NCBI GenBank assembly: GCA_022385755.1
Contig: MU278373.1
Coordinates: 1-64,000, forward strand
Reading direction: 5' to 3'
Length of the DNA: 64,000 nt
Source of the DNA: Trametopsis cervina
Lineage: Eukaryota; Basidiomycota; Agaricomycetes; Polyporales; Irpicaceae
The notes under the pieces were generated by a model. The model ran no database searches and was not told the DNA's origin. It saw only the letters and a program-made list of their open reading frames with translations. The translations under genes were made by a program, and so were the position numbers. Of this stretch, positions 10,561-20,260 are shown piece by piece; the stretch's first letter is position 1; each line of letters begins with the position of its first letter.

Positions 10561-11273
10561 AGGTAACATTTGTTACTGGATAAGCAATGGTTATTGACCG
10601 AAATAGGCGCCCATATTTGACCCCTCCAGAAGGTACTCATGGTATAGTACACTGTGTTAGAATCAACACTAATAGTATTGCTAAAAAATTGAAGTCTCTA
10701 GAGCCAAAATAAACTTGCCCAAATGCGGAAATATGGTCTCAATTTCGATGTTTGGGCAGTATTTTGCACTTTCTGAGTTCAATAATGCAGCTACAGCAAA
10801 ACTGCTTGTAGCAATGACATCAGATTAGCTAAGCGGACGTTTTCCGCATTTGGAGGTAGTTTTCCCACGGTCAATAAATTGACTGTACAGCTCCAAATAA
10901 AATCCAGAAAAATCCGAAAAAATCACATTAATTTTTTTTCAGCCGTTAGAGCCATTTATACATCTTCATTTGCACTTTTACAGTCATGATGCTCTTAAAA
11001 TTTGATGTTTTGACTATGTTTTGAACTTTCTGAGCTTAGCAATATAGCTACAGCAAAATGGTTTGTAGTGATGACATCAGATTACATATGCGCACATGTT
11101 TCACATTGGGACGTCTTTTTCCCACAGTCTATAAATTGACTGTAAAGTAATCATTTTTATCCATAAAAAAGCAGAAACAGTTACTTGATTTGTTGGAAAT
11201 ATCTTCAGACATATAAAGGCCTCAGAAATCGTAACCTGCCGCTTGCCGGCCTGCTCACCAAGTTTGCTATTTC

Positions 11274-11507
11274 CTATGTCTCCAGATCTGTTACTGCTGC
11301 AATATCATTACTAGATGACTCAGCAGCGTTTGTTGATTTATTGCCATCCTCTTCAATGTGAGAGCATGACTCGAGCCATTTTGCAGGATGTTTCCAATCC
11401 CACGGCATGCAAGTCCTACATACAGAACAAGGGACGTCAAGGATTGGTGTGGGATAGATAACTTGTGTAGGCTTTGGTATATACAAAGTGAGTACATGAT
11501 CATCCAC
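11274..11507 (-). CDS. Cys-rich fragment abutting the transposon end (unrecognised)
   Basis: A 77-codon frame with a Cys-rich centre (VPCSVCRTC, then a WDW and a second Cys-His pair) and an acidic Ser/Asn-rich end. Its stop codon lies about 11 bp outside the right terminus of the element. The Cys spacing suggests a metal-binding segment, but no family is recognised. It may be the last exon of a transposon or host gene cut by the insertion, or chance. The Cys pattern and a second-codon-position bias that looks protein-like are the only support. Confidence 0.3.
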   Translation of the reverse strand: MDDHVLTLYIPKPTQVIYPTPILDVPCSVCRTCMPWDWKHPAKWLESCSHIEEDGNKSTNAAESSSNDIAAVTDLET

Positions 11508-11865
11508 TGGTCTTGTTCCAGACTGTCACAGCTGGACTGACCGGAGTGCCAGACTTAGGACAGACTTTTCAACTCCCACCCTTGCTTCTTCATTTTGGCA
11601 AAAGAGCACACATTTATATTCGAGTTCATGAAAAGTTGTGACGTGTAATCACACTACACAAAGGACAAAACCAACACTATTCATGTCTCCTCGCTTGCCT
11701 CTTGAGGGAGGATTTGAAAACACATTGCCATAGAGTACATTTCTCTTATACCCAAAAATATATGCATTCTCAATACTGCACACCGCTAATGATCCTAAAG
11801 CCAGTGTCAGCAAAGTCTACAATGCCTATATAAAGAGCAACTACTGACCAAAAGACACCGCTCTA
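11508..11865. other. Non-coding stretch
   Basis: No gene or recognised repeat between the Cys-rich fragment and LTR copy 3. Confidence 0.4.
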
Positions 11866-12555
11866 TGTCATGGAGACTGATGTCATGTGACGTATAGGGA
11901 TCAACTCTTATCTCAAGACACCCTAAGGTGTAGACTCTTTATTCAAGAGTAAACCGCTAGCAAACTATGCGCAAGTCCAGCCCAGTAAAGACCAAATGAT
12001 ATTTTACTAAGGAAAATACAATACAAAAATGTAACTAAGGCTTAGCTAGCCCAGTAAAGACCAAAAGGTCGAGATGAGGGCTAGGAGTGGTGAAGACCGG
12101 GCATTTATACTACTGAGTCTGCGCACGGACCACTTTAGGGCAGGACAGATAGAACGATAGACAATCGTGCGGTGCGACAATAGAAAGAAAACAATAGAGA
12201 AGAACAATAAAGAAAAATGACAAAGGGAGACAATAGAAATGGTGTCACTCCAGGCATAACTACTAATGCCGAGCCTGAGTCATAGACCAATAGACCGGAA
12301 GTCCAAAGAGTTGGAGAAAGGGAGAGTCCGAGGCTTCGGAAGGATCCGGAAGCCATGCGGAGTTGCAGAGCCGGTGATGTCGCTATCAGTCCGGGCCGAG
12401 CGAGGAGCACGAGTGCGCGTGCATGTGCTAATCATGTAATTGTGTGGGTCATGAGACCACGTCGATGAGTCACATGATCGCGAGGACGTGTAGGACACGC
12501 CAAAATAAAAGAAAGAAAATCGAATAAATTGGGCGCTACATGTATAACCATGGCA
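11866..12555 (-). mobile_element. Solo LTR, copy 3, no target duplication
   Basis: A 690-bp LTR very similar to copy 2, in the same orientation. On the minus strand it begins TGCCATGG and ends GACATGACA-like. The flanking pentamers are CTCTA on the left and GAAAT on the right, so no target duplication survives. The right flank is a transposon-end copy (12,556-13,188), while the left flank is unrelated. This suggests inter-element recombination or a deletion next to the LTR. Confidence 0.85.
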
Positions 12556-13188
12556 GAAATATAGCTTCAATTTTGATTTTTTGGCAGTATTTTACACCCT
12601 CTGAGCTCAATAATATAGCTAAAGGAAAACTGTTTGCAGCAATAACATTAGATTAACTAAGCAGATGTTCTTGCATTGAGAAGTGGGTTTCCCACAGTCA
12701 ATTAATTAACTGTAGAGCTCTAAAGAAAATTCAAAAAAATCACAATAATTTTTTAACAGCCTATAGAGCCATTTATACATCTTCATTTGCACTTCTAGAG
12801 CCATGACGCTTATTAAAGGTGATGTTTTGGCTATGTTTTGCACTTTCAAAGCTTAGTAATATAGCTACAGCAAAATGATTTGTAGCAGTGACATCAAATT
12901 ACATAGGTGCATGTTTTCTACAATGGGAAGTCCTTTTCCCACAGTCTAAAAATTGAATACAAATAATTACAAAAGTTTCAAGCAGTCTTCAAAGTCTTTT
13001 ATGAGTCCTTTTAGTATATAGTTGTAGTTATGTGGCCTTTTAAATTACTTTCATAGTGGGTAACACATTATATAAAGTGTTTTTGTACTATTAAATCATT
13101 TTTATCCATAAAAAAGCAGAAACAGTTGCTTAATTTGTTAGATATATCTTAAGACATATAACCTGCCCCTTACTGATCTGCTCACCAA
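12556..13188 (-). repeat. Older copy of the transposon end
   Basis: Inverted relative to the left arm and alignable with about its first 630 bp, but with many differences and an extra block (about 12,970-13,080) shared with 1,540-1,815. Ends '...gatctgctcaccaa' at 13,188. It is interrupted on its inner side by LTR copy 3. Confidence 0.7.
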
Positions 13189-15051
13189 CAGTGTTATATA
13201 TCATACTAGACTAGTTCCAAGGGGTCAGCCATGTGTTTGGAGCAAGTTGCATTTTGGCCATATCTGTCAGTCCGAGTTTTCTGTATTTCCAAGGGGAGGT
13301 GGCTGACAGTCATGTCAGGTGATGTTGGGCTGACATCTGGGACGGCTTCTATACAGTTTATATGGCCCCAAAACACTGTCTGTGACAATGTCAGCCCATG
13401 GGAGGATGACAGGTAATTTTAATTTCAGTTTTGGCTGACACTGACCAGAGGCTGACACATAAAATCAGAGAGACTGAACAGACCTCTGGAACGGTCACTA
13501 GAGGCACCTATGAGTGTATATAGACTGTATATGCACACTAGGGGCGAAAGAAACAGTGTGGGACATGTACAGGATTTTATATTCAAGAATTGGTGAGGGG
13601 GTAGACACATAACAAATAAATCCCTAGTGCAAGACTGACCCCTTGCAACGACCTGGGAGGCTATCAGCAACATGGTGGATACTGTCTGAGAGCCCTCAGC
13701 GACTTGTCAGCCACTGTGTGATTTTATTTCAAGTGGCTGACCCAGTGGCTGACAGTCAGAAAATAAATCCTCAGACAGCCCAGTTGTGTTTGAAATGTGT
13801 CCTAACAACCTTATATGATGTCTAAAAGACTATTGCGATCGAGCTGAGACCACACTTGTCAGCCAGGCATTTTATTATTGACCAAGATCTGGAACCTGCC
13901 CTAAAGTGGCTTCCTTTGCAAATAAAAAAGAAAAGGGAGTCAGTCTCTACCCTAAATCATGTAAAGGGCCTTTTGGCACTGTCACATGTTTATAAGCCTC
14001 TAGAAGCATTAACACTAATGGAATACTTCTGAAACTAATTACACATGCTATATACATGCTATGACAGATTTATAAGACCCCAAAATGGTGATATTCACAC
14101 AGTTGATGTTAATGTAAAATAGTTTTGTATTTAAAAAGGGGAAACAGAAAACATGTCCATTTTGGCATAATCAACATAGATATCATCTCCATTCTTTTAC
14201 AGACACTTATATACAGCTTTATACTATATTCTCAAGATATCAAACTACCTTTATACTTGTTTTCTTTCTTGATAAACCTTAATATTTAGTAGTTTTCCAG
14301 TAGCCTGATGAGCAGTATGTACATATATCCAGGATATTTTCTATGTTCAGTAGCATAGCAGAAGGAGTCTGAGGTGCAGAGTCATTAATTTTGATGAGAA
14401 GTCTTGATTGAGGGCAAGGAATTGTGGGCAGTGATGAATTAACAACAAATGGCATACCAGCTAGATGTGCGCAACTTCTGTCTGCCTTTGTTACTTACTT
14501 TTGAGTATCCTTTCAATTCATAATAGTAACAGATCAAAATAAAGAGAGAGCCATTGTTGATAACAGTCCAGGAGCATAGGTCAAACCTCAAAGTATAAAT
14601 TTTTGCAATCTGATTACATGAGACTATAGAGTAAAACTAAATAAGTATTTCTATATTGACAACCATAATCTTTTAATATGTTGTTGATGAGATATTGCTT
14701 GCACAAGTTTTGATGTCACTGTGTCGCATACCTTTAACACTTCTACTAACTATTCTGCACATGTTAATAAGATCATGTAACTATCCAACAATACTTACTC
14801 AATGATATAATCTTTTCACTTGCTTTCAGACTTTTGTGTACATACCAGGCCAATACACACTGTGGCATGATCAGTACTATGCAGGAGCCTGAAGTAACCA
14901 GAAAGGTAAGGGGTGCTTGTGATATGAGCATAAGTATGATTAGGACAAGGCAGGGGGGACTAATGTATGTGACCATGCCATCTTTGATGATGATGAACAA
15001 AGGTAAATGTCCAGGGTAGCAGAAAAAGATATAGGAAGCACTGTCTACAGA
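13189..15051. other. AT-rich gene-poor spacer with GTCAGCC-type repeats
   Basis: The first ~600 bp are rich in 'gctgac'/'gtcagcc' motifs in both orientations, a decayed repeat. The rest (about 13,850-15,051) is AT-rich with no supported gene. It ends at the TOM70 stop codon. Confidence 0.45.
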
Positions 15052-17388
15052 TCATGCTGAGAATGCACGCGCCAATGGGCCTAGCTGACTCGCCATCTCC
15101 GGGTAGTTCTTCAAAAACTCAATCTGATTCGCCGACGCCTGCGATCCTTATCAGACATGATGGCAACAGTGCACAAGTCAATGAAACTCACATATTTGTA
15201 TGTCAATGCAGTGGCTAGTTCAGGTTCAGTACGCGCGAGTTCGGCCTGTCGGTCGAGCATCTCGATGGCAACATCTATTTTGCCTTGTTGCAAACTCAGC
15301 TGAGCTAGAGTTGCGACAGCGGCATCGGACTCTGAGTCAATCCTCAATGCTTCTTGACAACATTGTTCAGCAGCGGTGATATCCTGCTTGAACTGGAACA
15401 GCGCCAAACCCTTGTTCACGAGTGGTAAGACGTTTGCAGGCGGAGGTCTGAACAGCGGGGAAAGCCTATTAGTCCTGCCCAGACCACAGCACACGACTGT
15501 CACTTACTTGGCGTTTTCCAACTCAATGGCACGCTCAAACTTCTCAATCGCCTCTGTAAATCGTTGTTGATCTAACAACAATTCGCCGCTGGGATCGTAC
15601 CATTAGTAACCGAAGGGAACAAGGTATAGTGTCACGCACTAATAGTTCTGTGGTTCACTTCGAGAAGGGAACTGCTTCATCGTCCGCCGGAATGTCGCCA
15701 TACTTTTCGCGATATCACCCATTTTGTACTGAGCGACGGCGAGTTGGATGTGACTGAACACGAAGTCGCCATCCAACTCAGTGGACTTAGAATAGTCATC
15801 TGCGGCTCTCTGGAATTCTCCCATGATAAACAACACTGACCGAACCATGTTAGCAAAGCACAAGTGCACAAAGTCGATGTGCAACATACCTTGCCCACGG
15901 TGATAGAATATGTCTGGATCATCCTTGTTGTGCTTGATAGCAGATTCGAAGGAGTCAAAAGTCCTTGTCGGCTCATTCAGCTCCATGAATACGCTTGCAA
16001 GTTTGACCCAGGACTGCGTCAGGCTGGGCACGAGTGCTACTGAAGCCTCAAGGTCGTCCTTAGCCCCGGTGCTGTTACTGAGCAGAAACCTGACAGAACG
16101 ATGTTCCAGCGCAGGTGTACCGAACAATGATGAATCGCTTACTTGAACGTCCCGCGCAAGTTGAGGGCCTCCGCCTTGCCAGCATCCCACGAGATGCCTT
16201 GGTCGATGGCCTCGTTAACAAGTGTTAGAGCGTGTGTATAGTTCTGCGCTTTCAGGGCTTGAAGAGCGAGAATCAGTGTATTGTCTCCCGTTGACGGGTT
16301 TTCGGGAAGCGTGGGCAATGGTCCTGCAGGCGAACATGAGTCGCAAAGTCGTCGCATATGGCAGGGCACGTACTGTCACGGAAAGCACCAAAGTACGCTG
16401 TCGTAAACGCGTGTCCAGGGATTCGCGGTTCTCGAGTAGCGAGGATAGCCTGAGCTTTTTGAGTAGCGAGTTTTCTGAGGACCCGCTCGACAGCAGCACT
16501 GGAAGCCTCGTTCGCAAATTTCTCTAGAATTGTGACGGCAGTGAAGTCTGTTTATGATATGTGAGGCCATGGATCCTGAAGCCAGTGAACCCTTGCATAC
16601 CTCGACTCGCCTCCTCATATCGCTGGAGGGCTTCGAGCGCAGTTGCTCTCCGATTGAGAGCCTTCACATACTTTTTGTCCAGAGCCAACGCTGCGTCGCA
16701 GTCCTCAATGACCTTTTCATACTGCGGGGGTTGCATGTTCATGTAACCTGTACTAATGCATTAGAACGACCCATGTAGAGCAGCATGGAGTACGCACATG
16801 CGGCCCGGTTGCTGAAGTAAGTCGGCTCCGGTTTCGGCGACACCTCAATGGCTTTGGTGTAGAAGTCGACAGCTTTCTGGTACTGCCGCTTGGTACCGTA
16901 GGCCGTGTTACCCTTCGATTTCAGAGACGCAGCGACCTTGCTGCGTTCCTAAAAGGTTCTATGTATCTCAGCTCGTTCATTGGAGAACATAGGATTACTC
17001 ACCTCAGAAGACATCGACGCTACTTGCTCTGCCGTCAACGCGAGATCCTCTGCAGCACATATTTCGTCATTTTCCTGTCGGAGTGTGATCCTATTCGTAT
17101 GTACTAACCGTCCACCTCATCAACAACCTTGGGGGAAATCTCCTCGAGAATAGGACCATCCGACTCGCCGACTGCCTTCTTCTTCTTTGAGGACGCCTTG
17201 GCAGCCTTCTTCTTGTCCTTCTTCCGTTCACCCTTGTCCCCGTCACCGCTGCGTGAAGTAGACGCATAGTACGCCGCGCCCCCAATGGCGACGGTAGCGA
17301 CGACGGCGCCGACAATGACCACGCGCTTGTTCTCGCTGACCCAGTTCTGGACGCGGTCGACGACGCCCTGCGACGTTGAGGAGGCCAT
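15052..17388 (-). CDS. Mitochondrial import receptor Tom70
   Basis: Outer-membrane receptor that accepts Hsp70/Hsp90-bound preproteins, such as metabolite carriers, and hands them to the TOM pore. The joined exons give about 600 residues, the usual length. A short Ser/Thr-rich N-terminus is followed by one membrane anchor (about residues 22-42, [19 protein letters not shown]), a Lys-rich acidic linker, then tandem TPRs. The first, from about residue 115 ([20 protein letters not shown]), is the clamp TPR; later repeats include NLRGTFK, FYHRGQVLF and NKGLALFQF. The protein ends [11 protein letters not shown]. About eleven short introns join in frame, e.g. at 17,075-17,108 and 16,949-17,002. The start is the only Met before the anchor. 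It lies head-to-head with DPH2, 320 bp apart. Nothing is missing. Confidence 0.93.
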
Positions 17389-17708
17389 GGTGGAAGATGA
17401 GAACGACGTTATCCATCTTGCTCACCGCACGCTAGCTGTTCAGCGCCAACGACCGGAGACACCCGTAAGCGGAACATACCTCACCGCCCGGCAAGGGTCT
17501 CGGATCAACGGGATGCCAATGTCCGACCGTAAAGCAATTTACGAAAACCCGATCTCAAGTCCATGATTACATATTGCGCCTGCAGCCACCCATTCTTTCG
17601 TCCTCTCACTACAATTTAACTGGAGACTACAGTGTAATCTCTTGTAAGTACGGGCCCCAATGAAGCTACCGCGTATTGCTAACCTCTAGTCAGACCCATA
17701 GGCCCATC
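17389..17708. promoter_or_regulatory. Bidirectional promoter TOM70/DPH2
   Basis: 320 bp separate the two divergent start codons. The DPH2 side contains a likely 5'UTR intron (gtaagtacggg at about 17,644 to 'ctctagtcag' at about 17,694). There is no clear TATA box, as is usual for housekeeping genes. Confidence 0.55.
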
Positions 17709-19608
17709 ATGCCCGATCCGACGACGACTTTGTATGCCTCAGGAGAAGAGGTCATCGGTCGGACGATCAACGTAGAACAGGTTGACATACCCACCCTGTC
17801 GCGAAAGGAGGACTTCGAAGATTACTATGACATTTTACGCACCGTCGACGAAATCACTAAAGGCGATTACAAGAAGGTATGATATGCTCCTTTTTGATGC
17901 ATAGACGCAAGATGCTTACCACCCACTTAGATCGCCCTCCAGTTCCCTGACGAGCTCTTGCACGACTCCGTGCCTGTGTTTCGTCTTCTCAAGTCAAGAC
18001 TCGGCTCCGAACGCGAGCTCTACGTCTTGGCAGATACATCATACGGCAGGTACGCTATTCGCGCCACCGCGGGTCTACACTGAGCATCGAACATATACGC
18101 AGCTGTTGCGTAGACGAGGTCGCCGCCCAACACGTTGACGCAGATGCGATGGTGCATTACGGTCATGCCTGTATGAGTCAGTACGTGATTATTCCTTCGC
18201 CAGGAATACTAACTAGAACACTGCCTTCCTCAGAACGTCGCGCTTACCGGTGATATACGTGTTTGGGAAACGATCAATCGACGTGCAGGGTTGCGTTAGT
18301 CAGCTTTCCGACCATATACAAGCCGCGGATCCTCACCCACAGCACGTCTGGCTCCGATTCGACGTCCGATACGCATATATAGCGGGTGAGTCGAAACGAT
18401 CAACTAAGGACGTGGTCTAAATGACAGTATTAGACAGTATTTTGGAAGAATTACAGCGCAGGCTAACAACATGCACCATCCATCTGCACTCTGTACCAAC
18501 TTTTACCCGCCCACAAGGTATCGAGCCATCTGAACCCCACCCTCAACCGTCACCGGCAGAGATCTCATACGACACAATACTTTACGTCGGGGGCGAAAGT
18601 CTATCCTTGACAAACCTGCTCATCACAAATGCATTCTGCCAGGTAGCTTCAATCGGACTTACTCGATGCATCACCCTTCTGACCGAATATGTGGCAGGTT
18701 TATTCGTACGATCCTCAAACAAAATCCTCAAAGTTGGAGTCCGCAAGAAGTAATAAGCTTTTGATGCGCAGATATGCTGCTGTCCAGAAGGCTCGAGATG
18801 CCGACGTCTTTGGCATCCTAGTCGGAACACTCGGTGTCGGTAGGTCAGAAACTGTTCGCGTCAGCCGGTATCTGACTATCATCATCAGCGTCCTACCTCC
18901 CGCTCATATCAAGACTACGCTCATTGCTGTCTCGCGCACATAAGAAAAGCTACACCATTACCGTTGGGAAGCTCAACCCAGCAAAGTTGGGAAACTTCAT
19001 GGAGATTGAATGTTTCGTCTTGGTCGCTTGTCCCGAAAATAGCCTGATTGAAGCGAAGGTATAGCTTCTTTCCCCTGCCTATTCGACGAATCTGATCTTG
19101 CGTTCAGGATTTCCTGCGCCCCATCGTCACACCATTCGAGCTGGAAATCTCGCTTCAACCGACACCGACATGGACAGGCCGATATGAACTTGATTTTGCC
19201 AAGGTAGCACTGGAGACCGAAGACAGACCGTCGCAGCGGGATGCCAATTCGACCGAAGATAGCACAGAAGAAGACGAGGATAGACCAACGTTTTCCTTGG
19301 TGACAGGGGCGTATCGCCAGGCCAAGAAATACGGTCTTGCCATCGAGCAGAGTGAAGAGACCATCGACAGCGACCCATTGGCCATTGTCCTGCGCAATCG
19401 CAACACCGCTGTCAGTGTCCTGCCAGATAGTGCTGCAGGTGAGTCCTGTCGTGAACAACGCAAACAGTGTCTCACGTGGTATTCAGCCGAGTTCTTGCAT
19501 TCTCGCACGTACCGCGGCCTTGAGACTCGCCTTGGCGAGGATGCACCGAGCGTGTTGGAGCAAGGCCGTAGTGGGATTGCGAGGGGCTACGAAGATGACC
19601 ATCGGTAG
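17709..19608 (+). CDS. Diphthamide biosynthesis protein 2
   Basis: Partner of Dph1 in the iron-sulfur enzyme that moves the 3-amino-3-carboxypropyl group of SAM to a histidine of translation elongation factor 2, the first step of diphthamide synthesis. The joined protein of about 520 residues carries [20 protein letters not shown], then [17 protein letters not shown] and VHYGHACMS, the first two cysteine sites, and VLVACPENS, the third, so all three Cys positions of the family are kept. The C-terminus holds [13 protein letters not shown]. Met at 17,709 ([17 protein letters not shown]) is preferred over an in-frame Met 33 bp upstream, because the upstream one lies at the acceptor of a likely 5'UTR intron. 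Several short introns; acidic insert before the last domain. Confidence 0.92.
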
Positions 19609-20260
19609 CAGCTTTTGTTCCCCATAACGGCTTGCTCTGTGTCCTCCGACGCTTAGCCGAGTCAAAATGTACAATATCCCCGACGGCTACATATACAGCT
19701 GCATGCGCACATAAAAGCGGCACACCTAACGTCTATGACTTGCAAGAGTCAAACACGGAGGAAAGTCGTGTTAGGGATACGGACTTGCACCGGCGATCAC
19801 AGTGTCGATAAACAAGGATATGTATGGGCTGGTCTAGTTCTGGGAGTGCACACGGAAGATGTCAACATTCTAGGTGTACGACGTAGATAGTAAGGCATTA
19901 CAAACGCTCTTTCGTCCCTGCATCGTTACTGGAGATTGAGTTGAACTGTCAAGATCAGCCATATGTAGTAGAGAAGCAGTGCGCTGTTTGACTACATTAA
20001 ACTCCGAGCCTCCCGTTGGCCGCGTTGCATGACCTGCGCTTTCCCGCCTGTAAGAGTGTGTAGAGTGTGCAGTCGGCGGCAGAGGTTCGGTAGATCAGAT
20101 TCTACATGGCGACCTACACGTCGATGGTTGATTGGCAGCTGCGCGTGTTCACGCCAATCTTTCTGCTACCATCATCTACCCTGGAACTCTCCTTGGATGC
20201 TCGCCTTCCCTCTTCTTTTCTAGATATCTCTTGAAAGCTTAACGCTTCTTCTAGGCAGCC
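19609..20260. other. Intergenic, no gene seen
   Basis: About 650 bp between DPH2 and the next start, with short incidental frames only. A pyrimidine-rich stretch (about 20,155-20,235) precedes the next ATG and is probably its 5'UTR/promoter. Confidence 0.5.

Larger units (their letters stand above)
1816..11263. mobile_element. Large inverted-repeat DNA transposon (composite)
   Basis: The terminus 'taagacttggtgagcagg' at 1,816 recurs inverted at 4,977-4,994 and, without the outermost bases, at about 11,246-11,263. Long arms about 1,821-3,956 and 7,962-11,263 are inverted copies of each other. The right arm is longer because it holds an LTR insertion (8,406-9,092) and an extra minisatellite module (about 9,840-10,270). 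The interior holds a broken multi-exon gene on the + strand. Long arms with internal repeats and a fragmentary interior gene fit a large DNA transposon, but I cannot assign the superfamily. The inner terminus at 4,994 means 1,816-4,994 could itself be a shorter 3.2-kb element with ~290-bp TIRs. No target-site duplication is evident. Confidence 0.7.
7962..11263 (-). repeat. Right arm of the inverted-repeat element
   Basis: Inverted counterpart of 1,821-3,956. Read from 11,263 inward it has the terminus, the CTGATGTCAT blocks, minisatellite 1 (about 10,300-10,560), a second diverged copy of block plus minisatellite (about 9,840-10,270), a tRNA-like module, a hairpin and the inner block. Removing the LTR and one TSD copy leaves about 2.6 kb against 2.1 kb on the left; the ~0.47 kb difference is the extra module. 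Confidence 0.8.
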
